A DNA stretch of 32,669 bases, from contig CACHLW010000013.1 of assembly GCA_902580765.1 (NCBI GenBank), forward strand, positions 1-32,669. Direction: 5' to 3'. The position numbers were made by a program, and so were the translations under genes. Below, piece after piece: positions 1-8,499 of the stretch. This DNA comes from an uncultured Alphaproteobacteria bacterium (GTDB lineage Bacteria; Pseudomonadota; Alphaproteobacteria; HIMB59; GCA-002718135). A model generated the notes under the pieces. The model did no database searches. It had not been told where the DNA came from and saw nothing but the letters and a program-made list of their open reading frames with translations. Positions within the stretch are counted from its first letter, which is position 1; each line of letters begins with the position of its first letter.

Positions 1-975
1 AATCAAATACAACCATCAAGTATAGATTTGTCATTGAGTGAAGAATGTTATCAGGTAAAGCATAGTTTTTTATCATACAATTCGAAAGTAAGAGATAAAT
101 TAAAAGATCTAACTATTAGAAAAATAAATTTAAATAAAAAATTTATATTTAGAAAAAATAAAACTTATATTGTTAGACTTAACGAGTGTCTAAATTTACA
201 AAATAATATATTTGGGCACTGTAATCCTAAAAGTAGTACTGGAAGATTAGATATTTTTTGTAGATCTCTTGTTGACTATGCTGAAGAGTATGAAAAAATA
301 CCTAATAATTATAAAGGTGAAATTTTTTTAGAAGTTACATCAAGATCTTTTGATGTAGCACTAGAAAAAAATAATTGTTTAAATCAATTAAGACTGGTCA
401 GTAAAAAACATAATTATATGACCGATAGACAACTAATTAATATTAATAGAAGTCAAAAAATATCTAATCAAATTAAAAATAATATTGATAGTGGATTAAA
501 GTTATCAGTAGATTTAGCTGGATCAAAAATTATTGCTTATGTTGCAAAAAAAAATACTCCTATTCTAGATTTTTCTAGAATTAAATCACATAAAATCAAT
601 GATTTTTGGAATAAAATTTCAAACAAGCATAAAAAATTAATTATAGAAAAAAATAAGTTTTATATTTTAAAATCAAAAGAGAAAGTTATTATACCTCCAA
701 ATTTAGCTGGTGAAATGATACCATATGATACGGGTATTGGAGATTTCAGAGCACATTATGCAGGTTTTTTTGATCCAGGTTTTGGTTTGTCTAATGGCTC
801 ATATGCTGTATTAGAAGTCAAAACAAATGAAGTACCTTTTTTATTAGAAGATGGTCAAACTATAGCTAGAATTAAATATGAAAAGTTGAACAAAAATAGT
901 AATGTTGTATACGGAAAAAAAATTAAATCAAACTATCAAAATCAAGGTTTAAAATTAAGTAAACATTTTAAATAA
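1..975 (+). CDS. dcd: dCTP deaminase, long alphaproteobacterial two-domain form (5' end outside window)
   Basis: Deaminates dCTP to dUTP, feeding dTMP synthesis. The frame is open from base 1, and the residues before the first possible start (TTG at 28) read QPSSIDLSL, matching the QPxSxDL stretch near the start of this family, so the gene begins upstream and this copy is partial. Visible motifs are KSSTGRLDIF and a first-half fold, then PPNLAGEMIPYDTGIGDFR and HYAGFFDPGFG in the second half; the duplicated arrangement and these motifs fit the roughly 360-residue alphaproteobacterial deaminase rather than the short E. coli Dcd. It is followed one base later by aroQ, so it probably heads or joins the aroQ-accB-accC-aat operon. 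Family assignment is firm; activity is inferred. Confidence 0.9.
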   Translation, partial: NQIQPSSIDLSLSEECYQVKHSFLSYNSKVRDKLKDLTIRKINLNKKFIFRKNKTYIVRLNECLNLQNNIFGHCNPKSSTGRLDIFCRSLVDYAEEYEKIPNNYKGEIFLEVTSRSFDVALEKNNCLNQLRLVSKKHNYMTDRQLININRSQKISNQIKNNIDSGLKLSVDLAGSKIIAYVAKKNTPILDFSRIKSHKINDFWNKISNKHKKLIIEKNKFYILKSKEKVIIPPNLAGEMIPYDTGIGDFRAHYAGFFDPGFGLSNGSYAVLEVKTNEVPFLLEDGQTIARIKYEKLNKNSNVVYGKKIKSNYQNQGLKLSKHFK

Positions 976-976
976 A

Positions 977-1414
977 ATGAAAAAAATATTAATTATTAAT
1001 GGCCCTAACCTAAATCTTTTAGGAAATAGAGAAGACGATATTTATGGAAAAGACAGTTTAGATAAAATTAAATCTGATTGTGAAAAAAAAGGTATAGAGA
1101 AGAAATTGGAAATTATTTTTTTTCAATCTAATAATGAAGGAGAAATAATTGATAAGATTCATGAAGTGAATGATAAATTTGATGGTTTGATTATTAATCC
1201 AGCAGCATTTACTCATTCATCAATTGCCATTCTAGATTCATTAAGAGCAATAAATAAACCTAAGATAGAAATTCATCTCTCAAATATTTATTCAAGAGAA
1301 GAATATAGAAAAAAGAGCATTACTTCTGAAGGAGTACATGGATTAATTTGTGGATTTGGTGGAAATAGTTATCTTCTAGGAATTGAAGCAATACACAAAT
1401 TAATTTATAAATAA
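977..1414 (+). CDS. aroQ: Type II 3-dehydroquinate dehydratase
   Basis: Converts 3-dehydroquinate to 3-dehydroshikimate in the shikimate pathway (cytosolic dodecamer in this family). The 145-residue length is standard for type II enzymes. The N-terminal INGPNLNLLGNRE motif, the catalytic tyrosine (Y23, in IYG), the NPAAFTHSS loop (N74) and the EIHLSN segment with catalytic H100 are all present. The ATG lies one base after the dcd stop with no Shine-Dalgarno sequence, so translation is probably coupled. aroQ directly upstream of accB-accC is a common alphaproteobacterial arrangement. Confidence 0.96.
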   Translation: MKKILIINGPNLNLLGNREDDIYGKDSLDKIKSDCEKKGIEKKLEIIFFQSNNEGEIIDKIHEVNDKFDGLIINPAAFTHSSIAILDSLRAINKPKIEIHLSNIYSREEYRKKSITSEGVHGLICGFGGNSYLLGIEAIHKLIYK

Positions 1415-1416
1415 GT

Positions 1417-1863
1417 ATGACAAAAATTGAAAAAACAGATTTAGAGAATATTAAATTAATCGTTAAAGAAGCAAACATCAATAATGTTGCTAAAATAAAA
1501 ATAAAAAAAAATGATTATGAAATTGAGATTACCTCAAATGACTTCGTTGAAAACAATGTTTCCGTTCAAAGAATAGAAAAAAATACTGAAGTTAAAGAGG
1601 TTGAAAATACAAATGAAGTTGTAAATGAAGATAATTTAGTTAAATCTCCAATGGTAGGAGTTGCTTATCTTTCTGCTGATCCAAATTCGCAACCTTATGT
1701 TAAAGTTGGTCAACATGTTAAAGCAGGTGATACTTTATTGTTAATCGAAGCAATGAAAACTTTTAATGAAATCAAAGCTCCTAGATCTGGTATTATCAAA
1801 AAAATAGTTACGTTGAATAGCCAGCCCGTTGAATATGGTGATACTCTTATAATTTTTGAATAA
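1417..1863 (+). CDS. accB: Biotin carboxyl carrier protein of acetyl-CoA carboxylase
   Basis: Carries the biotin that shuttles CO2 between AccC and the carboxyltransferase in the first step of fatty acid synthesis. At 148 residues it is of usual length: an N-terminal segment, an acidic linker rich in V, E and N (about residues 45-75), and a C-terminal biotinyl domain (about 76-148). The biotinylation motif is EAMK (111-114, K114), here followed by TFNEI where many homologues have MMN. It starts two bases after aroQ, and its TAA stop overlaps the accC ATG by one base (TAATG), implying coupled synthesis of the two partners. Confidence 0.96.
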   Translation: MTKIEKTDLENIKLIVKEANINNVAKIKIKKNDYEIEITSNDFVENNVSVQRIEKNTEVKEVENTNEVVNEDNLVKSPMVGVAYLSADPNSQPYVKVGQHVKAGDTLLLIEAMKTFNEIKAPRSGIIKKIVTLNSQPVEYGDTLIIFE

Positions 1864-3194
1864 TGTTCAAAAAAATACTGATTGCTAATAGAGGCGAAAT
1901 TGCTTTACGTGTTCTTAGAGCTTGCAGAGAATTAGGAATAAAAACTGTAGCAATTCACTCTGATGTTGATGAAAGTGCAATGCATGTAAGAATGGCAGAT
2001 GAAAGTATTTGTGTCGGACCAGCCTCTGCACAATCTAGTTATTTAAATATACCTGCAATTATAACTGCTGCAACATTAACTGATGTAGATGCAATTCATC
2101 CTGGATATGGTTTTTTAAGTGAAAATCAAAGGTTTGCTGAAATTATTGAAGAACACAATATTAAATTTATTGGGCCAAGATCAGAACATATCAAAATGAT
2201 GGGTAACAAAATTGATGCAAAAAAAATAATGGATGAAACTGGGGTGCCAACAGTAAAAGGTATAAATGACTTAAGCGATAAAAATATAATTGAAGAATTT
2301 ATAAAAAAAGTAAAATATCCAATTATAGTAAAAGCAGCGAGTGGTGGTGGTGGAAAAGGAATGAGAATTGTCACAGAAGAAGATGATTTGAATAAAGCTA
2401 TAAATGAAGCAAAAATAGAAGCAAAAAAATCATTTAATGATGAAAATGTTTATTTAGAAAAATTTTTAACATCTCCTAAACATATTGAAATTCAAGTTCT
2501 TTGTGATTCATTTGGAAATGTTGTTACTCTTGGAGAAAGAGATTGCTCAATTCAAAGGAAGCATCAAAAACTTATTGAAGAAAGTCCAAGTTCAGTTCTA
2601 ACAAATGAAAATAGAGAAAAAATTTCTGAACTTTGTAGAAAATCTATGAAAGAAATAGGATATGAAGGAGTTGGTACATTAGAATTTCTATATGAAAATA
2701 ATGAATTTTATTTTATGGAGATGAATACACGATTACAAGTTGAACACCCAGTAACAGAAATGGTTACCGGAATAGATCTTGTTAAGGAGCAAATTCTCGT
2801 TGCTAATGGTCAAAAACTTACAATAAAACAGGAAGATATAAAACTTATAGGTAGTTCAATTGAATGTCGAATTAATGCTGAACATCCAGAGAGTTTTATA
2901 CCATCACCTGGTAAGATAACACAATATCATCAACCAGGAGGACTTGGTATTCGAGTAGACTCAGCTGTTTACGATGGATACTCAATTCCATCCCATTATG
3001 ATAGTATGATTGGGAAGCTAATTACCTACGGCGCAACAAGATCAGAAGCTTTAAAAAAAATGAATAGAGCATTAGAAGAATATGTAATTATGGGAATAAA
3101 TACGAATATTCAACTACATCAAAAAATTATTCAAACTGATGAGTTTAAAAGAGGAAGTTACAACATTAATTTTATGTCAAATTTAATTGAGTAA
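1863..3194 (+). CDS. accC: Biotin carboxylase subunit of acetyl-CoA carboxylase
   Basis: ATP-dependent carboxylation of the biotin on AccB. The 443-residue protein has the biotin carboxylase N-domain (KKILIANRGEIALRV at 3-17), the ATP-grasp glycine loop GGGGKGM (161-167) with K157 just before it, the RDCSIQRKHQK stretch, and the EMNTRLQVEHPVTE active-site segment, followed by a complete C-domain (SIECRINAE onward). It overlaps accB by one base upstream and aat by 8 bases downstream. No anomalies are visible. Confidence 0.97.
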   Translation: MFKKILIANRGEIALRVLRACRELGIKTVAIHSDVDESAMHVRMADESICVGPASAQSSYLNIPAIITAATLTDVDAIHPGYGFLSENQRFAEIIEEHNIKFIGPRSEHIKMMGNKIDAKKIMDETGVPTVKGINDLSDKNIIEEFIKKVKYPIIVKAASGGGGKGMRIVTEEDDLNKAINEAKIEAKKSFNDENVYLEKFLTSPKHIEIQVLCDSFGNVVTLGERDCSIQRKHQKLIEESPSSVLTNENREKISELCRKSMKEIGYEGVGTLEFLYENNEFYFMEMNTRLQVEHPVTEMVTGIDLVKEQILVANGQKLTIKQEDIKLIGSSIECRINAEHPESFIPSPGKITQYHQPGGLGIRVDSAVYDGYSIPSHYDSMIGKLITYGATRSEALKKMNRALEEYVIMGINTNIQLHQKIIQTDEFKRGSYNINFMSNLIE

Positions 3195-3840
3195 AATAAT
3201 TGATTTAAACAGCTTAATAGAATTTTATAAAAAAGCTTACTTTCCGATGGCTGATAGTAAGCATTCTAAAGAAATAAAATTTTATAAACCCAAATTAAGA
3301 TTTATCATTCCAATTTCAAACTTTCATTATCCAAAGAAACTTTTTAGTGAGTTTAAAAAAACAAAATATAATTTTAAAATTGATCAAAATTTTGCAAAAG
3401 TTATAGAGTTATGCAAAGATATCAAAAGAAAAGATCAAGATACTTGGATTAATGAAATTATTTTGGATACATATATTGAATTACATAAAATTGGTAAATG
3501 TCACAGTGTAGAATGTTATGAAGACGAGAATCTAATTGGTGGTTTATATGGTTTACATATAGGATCATGTTTTTTTGGTGAAAGCATGTTTAGTTTAAAG
3601 ACCAATACAAGTAAGTTTTGTCTACTTTATTTATTGGCAATATTGAAAAAAAATAATTTTTCCATTTTAGATTCACAGTTTTTCAATCCTCATTTAGTTC
3701 AGTTTGGAGCATATGAGATAGAAACTGAAATTTATGAAAATAAACTAAAAGATAGTTTAGAGATTGAAAGTTTTTTTAGGGAAATTAATAATTTTCAAGA
3801 AGTCTTATCGTTACTACAATCAACTAACCAAAGATCATAA
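3187..3840 (+). CDS. aat: Leucyl/phenylalanyl-tRNA--protein transferase
   Basis: Adds Leu or Phe to N-terminal Lys/Arg of proteins, marking them for ClpS/ClpAP degradation. Family signatures are FPMADS near the N-terminus (about 20-25), TWINEI, CHSVECY, LIGGLYGLHIG, FFGESMFS and LDSQFFNPHLVQFGAYEI, in the expected order. The TTG start at 3187 overlaps accC by 8 bases; the first in-frame ATG is inside the conserved FPMADS motif, so the TTG start is preferred. The usual family Trp in the LFW/FYWW-like stretch appears as FYKPK, a mild deviation. The 3' end runs 46 bases into the convergent DUF2155 gene. The aat-DUF2155-NDUFA12 neighbourhood is typical of alphaproteobacteria. Confidence 0.93.
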   Translation: MSKIIDLNSLIEFYKKAYFPMADSKHSKEIKFYKPKLRFIIPISNFHYPKKLFSEFKKTKYNFKIDQNFAKVIELCKDIKRKDQDTWINEIILDTYIELHKIGKCHSVECYEDENLIGGLYGLHIGSCFFGESMFSLKTNTSKFCLLYLLAILKKNNFSILDSQFFNPHLVQFGAYEIETEIYENKLKDSLEIESFFREINNFQEVLSLLQSTNQRS

Positions 3841-4199
3841 ATAGGATTTTCTAATGGAGTAACATCGGGGGAAGAAGAAATCATCCAGCCTTTATAGATA
3901 TTAATATTTTCATTATTGATAGTATCGTAGACATCTAACAAAACATAATCTTCAGGAATTTCAGTTGGAGGAGTACTACCGCAATACAAAACTTCAATAT
4001 TTAAAGTTTCCCATGATATTTTTGAACTTACCAAAATATCTTTTGTAGAAACTTTATTAGTGGTTTTATTTAATAACTTTAAAGAAGCATATTTTTTTTC
4101 AATAGTCTCAGCAGAAACAGTTAATGGTAAGAGAAAAAAAAATGTTACTCTAATTAGGAGTCCAAGATTTATATTCTTCTTCTTTTTTTTCTGGGTCAT
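3795..4199 (-). CDS. DUF2155-family exported protein
   Basis: Function unknown. The C-terminal half carries the DUF2155 pattern: a Cys in LYCGSTPP, the central KGWMISSSPDVTPLENPIYD stretch and a closing LWLVDC. The N-terminus is a Lys-rich tract and a hydrophobic stretch ending TVSA, a likely Sec signal peptide, so the protein is probably periplasmic with a possible disulfide between the two conserved cysteines. I chose the ATG at 4199 (134 aa); a GTG at 4241 would add 14 residues and weaken the signal peptide. The start lies inside the NDUFA12 gene in another frame (50-base overlap), and the stop overlaps aat on the opposite strand. Confidence 0.85.
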   Translation of the reverse strand: MTQKKKKKNINLGLLIRVTFFFLLPLTVSAETIEKKYASLKLLNKTTNKVSTKDILVSSKISWETLNIEVLYCGSTPPTEIPEDYVLLDVYDTINNENINIYKGWMISSSPDVTPLENPIYDLWLVDCSNDKTS

Positions 4200-4506
4200 A
4201 ATTTTTTGAAAGAGGATGAGATGATGGGAAATATGCATCACTAGTACCAGTCATATTTGGTTTATGATTTTTTTGCCATTTGTATTTATGTGAATAGTCA
4301 ATTGGAGGATTATCAATAGATTTGTGCAGCCAAGCATGCCAGTGCGGTGGTACATTTGATGCCTCTATTTCATCTTTAAAAATTACCCATCTTTTTGCTT
4401 TTAAATCTTTAAAATCTTTGGAGCTAGAGTAATATTTATTCCCTAAATCATCACTACCAACTAAGTTTCCCTTAAGCCAAGTATAGATTTTTGTTCCTAA
4501 TGACAT
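4150..4506 (-). CDS. NDUFA12-family NADH:ubiquinone oxidoreductase subunit
   Basis: Homologue of the 17.2-kDa (B17.2/NDUFA12) accessory subunit of complex I, found in mitochondria and alphaproteobacteria. At 118 residues it has the family features LVGSDDLGNKYY, KRWVIF, EASNVPPHWHAWLH, PPIDY and a short Asp/Pro-rich tail. The ATG at 4506 sits 17 bases after the pyrC stop and begins at the family's usual N-terminus; a TTG at 4542 would overlap pyrC and is less likely. The rest of complex I is not in this window. Its last 50 bases also encode the start of the DUF2155 protein. Confidence 0.92.
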   Translation of the reverse strand: MSLGTKIYTWLKGNLVGSDDLGNKYYSSSKDFKDLKAKRWVIFKDEIEASNVPPHWHAWLHKSIDNPPIDYSHKYKWQKNHKPNMTGTSDAYFPSSHPLSKNYDPEKKEEEYKSWTPN

Positions 4507-4523
4507 TAATATTTCTATAAAGA

Positions 4524-5558
4524 TTAATGGACTACTTTCCAATTAATTTTTTTGTTAGCATAAAAATTCTTAACCTGAATATCATTATAACTAGATAATT
4601 CTGACATAATCCATTCTTTTTTTTCTAATTTAATTTTTTTATCATTGATTGGAAAACTATAATGTTTTGCACCATTAATTGAACAAAATATCTCTAACTT
4701 ATCAATTGCATTTTCTTGGTCAAAAATTTCTGCATATAATTCTATTGAGCAAGGAGATGAAAATATTCCTGGCTTAGATGACATATCTGGTTTTTTTTCT
4801 TGAATTGGATGTGGTGCTGAGTCCGTACCTAAAAAAAATTTGGAATTATTGTGACATGCAGCTTTTCTTAATTCTATTAAATCTGTTTCGTTTTTAACAA
4901 CTGGCATACAAAAATGATGAGGATTAATAGAATCATCATGAAATACATCTTTTTTTGTTAAAAGCATGTGGTGGGGTGTAATTGTTCCTGCAATATTTTT
5001 ATTTTCTTTCACATAATTAACTCCATATGAAGTTGATACATGTTCAAGTGTGATTTTTAAAAGGGGAAATTTTTTTCTAATAATGCTTAATTCATCATCT
5101 ATAAAATATTTTTCTCTATCAAAAATATCTATATCTTCAGCTACTTTTTCACCGTGTATTAGTAATGGACTTTTTTCTTCTTCTAGGATCTCTAAAAATT
5201 TAAAGATTTTTGAAATGTCACTCACTCCATGACTTGAGTTTGTAGTTGCATTTGAAGGATAAAGCTTAGACCCAAAGAAAACTTTATTTTGCATACCTTT
5301 TCTGAAATCTTCCAAATCTAAATTTTCATTCAAATAACAAGGTATAAGTGGTTCAAAATTATTACTAGATGCTTTATTTAAAAGCTTTTTATAAGCAGAG
5401 GCTTTATTAGTATCTGTTATGGGAATTTCTGTATTTGGCATTGCCACACATCTTTTATTTATTCTTGAGGAGAAATTAGTAACCATTTCTAACATGTCAC
5501 CTTCTCTAAAATGCACATGCCAATCATCAGGCTGAATTATTTCAATATTTTTATTCAC
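4524..5558 (-). CDS. pyrC: Dihydroorotase (E. coli PyrC type)
   Basis: Cyclises N-carbamoyl-aspartate to dihydroorotate in pyrimidine synthesis. The 344-residue protein shows the binuclear zinc site of class II dihydroorotases: HxH (H14, H16) in DWHVHFR, the carbamylated lysine K98 in KLYPSNATTN, H135 in LLIHGE, H173 in LEHVST, and catalytic D246 in GTDSAPH. Spacing matches E. coli PyrC with a constant offset of a few residues. The start is GTG and overlaps the upstream glycosyltransferase stop by 8 bases, so it is translationally coupled to a lipopolysaccharide-type gene. Confidence 0.96.
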   Translation of the reverse strand: MNKNIEIIQPDDWHVHFREGDMLEMVTNFSSRINKRCVAMPNTEIPITDTNKASAYKKLLNKASSNNFEPLIPCYLNENLDLEDFRKGMQNKVFFGSKLYPSNATTNSSHGVSDISKIFKFLEILEEEKSPLLIHGEKVAEDIDIFDREKYFIDDELSIIRKKFPLLKITLEHVSTSYGVNYVKENKNIAGTITPHHMLLTKKDVFHDDSINPHHFCMPVVKNETDLIELRKAACHNNSKFFLGTDSAPHPIQEKKPDMSSKPGIFSSPCSIELYAEIFDQENAIDKLEIFCSINGAKHYSFPINDKKIKLEKKEWIMSELSSYNDIQVKNFYANKKINWKVVH

Positions 5559-6474
5559 AATAATTATTTTTTTGTAATGTAAAATAAATCTTTTCTACGC
5601 TTATAGAGTCCATATAGGACTTTGTTTTATCAATAATTATACTTTTAAAATAGTCATAGCTTTCATTTGTTCTGATAACTTGTGAATTTTGCATAAATGG
5701 ACCGTAAATTACATCATTTGTTGGACCAAATAATACTATAGACTTTAATTTTGTAGCTGAAGCCATATGTGATAATCCTGAATCATTTCCAATAAATAAT
5801 TTTGATTTCTTCATATAAGCAGCAGTTTGAGTCAATGATGCACCAAATAAATTAATTATCTTATTACTATCAATATTTTTTGTTATTTCATTTAAATAAT
5901 TTTCTTCTTCTGACTTTGAACCAACTAAAATAAATTTAATATTTTTATTTTGAGATAAAATTTTGATTAATAGTGAATTATAATTTTTAATACTCCAAAT
6001 TTTTGGTTTCCAATTTCCACCTGGGAATATAACAAAATATTTAAAATCATTGGACAAATGTTTTGTAACTATTTCTTCTTCTTCTGTATTTGTCTCAATA
6101 AACAAATCTGAACAATCAAATTTAAAGTAATTAGATAATTGCTGTATATGGTTTAGATTAGATTTTTTTTTAAAAATAAATTTTTGCTTATGTTTTAAAA
6201 AATATGATAACAACGAACTTCTAAAATCAATAATTATATCCCACTTCTTTCCATAACAATTAGAAATAATATCTAACCAATGCATATTGTATCTTTTTTT
6301 TGAAACAGTAATTATGGTTTCTACAGATTTAAAGTTTTTGAAAATTGATTTAGCAGATGGACCAATTACAAATGTAAATTTAGTTTCTGGATATTTTTTA
6401 CTAAAATAATTTATTACTCCAGTTGATAGAATTGTATCTCCAATAAGATTTGATGAAATAACAAGAATTTTCAC
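5551..6474 (-). CDS. Glycosyltransferase family 9 (heptosyltransferase-like)
   Basis: GT-B fold enzyme resembling ADP-heptose:LPS heptosyltransferases, expected to add a sugar to lipopolysaccharide core on the cytoplasmic face. Visible are the N-terminal ISSNLIGDTILSTGVI segment, the interdomain FPGGNW motif, FILVGSKSE, and the C-terminal donor-site stretch FIGNDSGLSHMASATK followed by LFGPTN. At 307 residues it is slightly short but complete. The start codon is GTG (6474). The donor sugar cannot be read from the sequence, so no symbol is given. It lies 45 bp from the divergent ygfZ and is coupled to pyrC downstream. Confidence 0.88.
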   Translation of the reverse strand: MKILVISSNLIGDTILSTGVINYFSKKYPETKFTFVIGPSAKSIFKNFKSVETIITVSKKRYNMHWLDIISNCYGKKWDIIIDFRSSLLSYFLKHKQKFIFKKKSNLNHIQQLSNYFKFDCSDLFIETNTEEEEIVTKHLSNDFKYFVIFPGGNWKPKIWSIKNYNSLLIKILSQNKNIKFILVGSKSEEENYLNEITKNIDSNKIINLFGASLTQTAAYMKKSKLFIGNDSGLSHMASATKLKSIVLFGPTNDVIYGPFMQNSQVIRTNESYDYFKSIIIDKTKSYMDSISVEKIYFTLQKNNYCE

Positions 6475-6519
6475 AGAAATATTACACTTTTAATATATTC
6501 AATATATATTTAGATAATT
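6475..6519. promoter_or_regulatory. 45-bp divergent intergenic region (glycosyltransferase / ygfZ)
   Basis: The only space available for promoters reading both ways into the GT9 gene (minus) and ygfZ (plus). It is almost pure A/T with overlapping TATA-type hexamers (for example TATATT and TATATA) but no convincing -35 element and no Shine-Dalgarno sequence before either start. Promoter elements probably extend into the opposing coding regions, or the transcripts are nearly leaderless. Confidence 0.3.
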
Positions 6520-7350
6520 ATGAAAGATAAATACTTTTTTCATCATCTGAATTCAAGATTTTTTAAGATTTCTGGAAAAGATAGTAAATCATTTATTCAA
6601 AATTTAATTACTAATGACATTGAAAAATGTAACGATGGATCAATTATTTATTCGTGTCTATTAACACCTCAGGGTAAATTTTTAGCAGATTTTTTTATAT
6701 TCAATATAAATGAAAACTTTATTTTTGAAACCAATGATAAATTTTATAATAATTTATTAGGACGATTAAAAATTTATAAACTTCGCTCTGATATAGAAAT
6801 TAATGAAATTAATAATCTAAATTCTTATTCATTATTTAATATAGATTATGAAGGTGATTATAATGCTTATTTAAATGATCCTAGAAATATAAACTTAGGT
6901 AAAAAACTTATAACGGATAAAAAAATTTTAATTGAAAAAGACAGATTGAAAGAAATTAATGAAACAGAATATCATGAAATTTTAATTAATCATACGATAC
7001 CCTATTCACCATTTGATATTTTAGAAAATAAATCTTTATTATTAGAAAATAATTTTGATAATTTAAATGCTATTGATTGGAATAAGGGATGCTATGTGGG
7101 TCAAGAAATTACTGCAAGAATGAAATACCGTGGATTACTTAAGAAAAAACTTTACGCTTTAAAAATAAAAAGTGGAGATGTGCTTGAGGGAGATGAGTTA
7201 ATAGTAGATAATAAAAAAATAGGTACAATTGTATCAAAAGCAAATTCAAATATTTTTGCAGCATTAAATATTAATTTTGTTAATGAAATAAAAAATAAAA
7301 ATCAAAATTTAGTAATTAATGATTCATTATCTTTTGATTTTTTAAACTGA
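6520..7350 (+). CDS. ygfZ: YgfZ-type folate-binding Fe-S cluster maturation protein
   Basis: Tetrahydrofolate-binding protein related to the GcvT aminomethyltransferase fold, needed for maintenance of certain Fe-S enzymes. The diagnostic motif KGCYVGQE (189-196, with C191) is followed by ITARMKYRG. N-terminal features (FFKISGKDSKSFIQNLITND, CLLTPQGKFLADFFI) match the family. The 276-residue length is normal. It stands alone on the plus strand between two minus-strand genes and overlaps the convergent MFS gene by 9 bases at the stop. Confidence 0.93.
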   Translation: MKDKYFFHHLNSRFFKISGKDSKSFIQNLITNDIEKCNDGSIIYSCLLTPQGKFLADFFIFNINENFIFETNDKFYNNLLGRLKIYKLRSDIEINEINNLNSYSLFNIDYEGDYNAYLNDPRNINLGKKLITDKKILIEKDRLKEINETEYHEILINHTIPYSPFDILENKSLLLENNFDNLNAIDWNKGCYVGQEITARMKYRGLLKKKLYALKIKSGDVLEGDELIVDNKKIGTIVSKANSNIFAALNINFVNEIKNKNQNLVINDSLSFDFLN

Positions 7351-8490
7351 AAATTTTTTTCTATAAAAACTTACTGGAATTATTAAAATCATAAAAATTA
7401 TTAGCATTGGAATAAAAATATTATTAATTCCATAGTTGTTTGCAATAAATCCTAATGAAGCTGGAGCCCCTATAAATGTTCCGTAAACTGCAATTGAAAT
7501 TATTGTTATCCCTACTCCACTATCAATTCCCTCAATTTTTCCAGCTAAACTATATGCGATAGGAACAATTGAGGATGCTCCGATACCTAATAATGAAAAA
7601 CCAATAATAGCTGCATAAATACTGCTGAAATTAGATAAAATTATTAAACTTATAATCGTCGATAAAAATAAAAAGAAAATCAAAAGAAAAACTCCGATTT
7701 TATCTCTTACCCAATCACCACTAAATCTTCCGATAACCATAAAAATATTAAAACTTAGAGTTGCTAAGCCGATATAGAAACCATCAACTTGAATAAAATC
7801 TCTCATATAGAGAGCTCCCCATGCGTCAACACTTCCTTCCGTTAGAGCGTTTGCCATTGCAATTAATGCTAATAAAAAAATAAGTAAGGGCCAAATAAAA
7901 AATATATTTTTTTTACTGGAGTCTTCTGATTTTGTTTCAACTTGTGACTCTAAACAAAGTACAAAATACAAACTCAAAGGAAGAAGAATGATGACATACA
8001 AAAGTATATTAAAAATAAATGAATAATTCCACTCTAGTAAAAAGCTTGTAATTAGAGATCCAAATAAAACTCCAAGACTCCAAAATGCATGAAACCCTGA
8101 CATCATTGATTTTTTTTCTCTAACTTCTAAATTTGATGCATAAACGTTGCATGCGATTTCAAATGCACCATAACTCATACCAAAAACAAATGAGAAAACC
8201 ATAAAAAGCCATAACTCTTGAATGAAAGGTACTGGCAACCACAAACAACCTTCGGCAATTAAGGTAAATGTTAAAATAGATTTTGTAGAAGTTTTAAGAA
8301 TAAGAGCATTTGCAAAAATCATTGCAACAATTGAACCAATTGCAAATGATAACATAATATATCCAACACCAACATAATCAGTTTGAAGTTGATCCTTTAT
8401 GGTAGGTATCCTAATAGCCCATAAACCTACATAACAAGCAGTTATAAAAAATATAATTTTTATTGCATGAATATCATTAATTTTTTTCAT
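7342..8490 (-). CDS. MFS transporter (YbjJ-like), substrate unknown
   Basis: An inner-membrane protein of 382 residues with about 12 predicted hydrophobic segments arranged as two halves. The half-1 features (WAIRIPTIKDQL, then FVFGMSYGAFEIACNVYASNLE and SGFHAFWSLGVLFGS) resemble the YbjJ-type major facilitator group. There is no substrate-defining motif that I recognise. It follows glyS by 9 bases and is probably the last gene of the sppA-small ORF-glyS operon. Its 3' end overlaps ygfZ. Confidence 0.85.
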   Translation of the reverse strand: MKKINDIHAIKIIFFITACYVGLWAIRIPTIKDQLQTDYVGVGYIMLSFAIGSIVAMIFANALILKTSTKSILTFTLIAEGCLWLPVPFIQELWLFMVFSFVFGMSYGAFEIACNVYASNLEVREKKSMMSGFHAFWSLGVLFGSLITSFLLEWNYSFIFNILLYVIILLPLSLYFVLCLESQVETKSEDSSKKNIFFIWPLLIFLLALIAMANALTEGSVDAWGALYMRDFIQVDGFYIGLATLSFNIFMVIGRFSGDWVRDKIGVFLLIFFLFLSTIISLIILSNFSSIYAAIIGFSLLGIGASSIVPIAYSLAGKIEGIDSGVGITIISIAVYGTFIGAPASLGFIANNYGINNIFIPMLIIFMILIIPVSFYRKKFSV

Positions 8491-8499
8491 ACAATTTTA

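Noticed and set aside
2126-2374. 82-residue reading frame on the minus strand inside accC
   Set aside because: Lies fully antisense to a well-conserved enzyme and has the hydrophobic, Ile/Phe/Pro-rich composition of a shadow frame.
5050-5232. 60-residue plus-strand frame inside pyrC
   Set aside because: Antisense to pyrC with no start context and no recognisable features.
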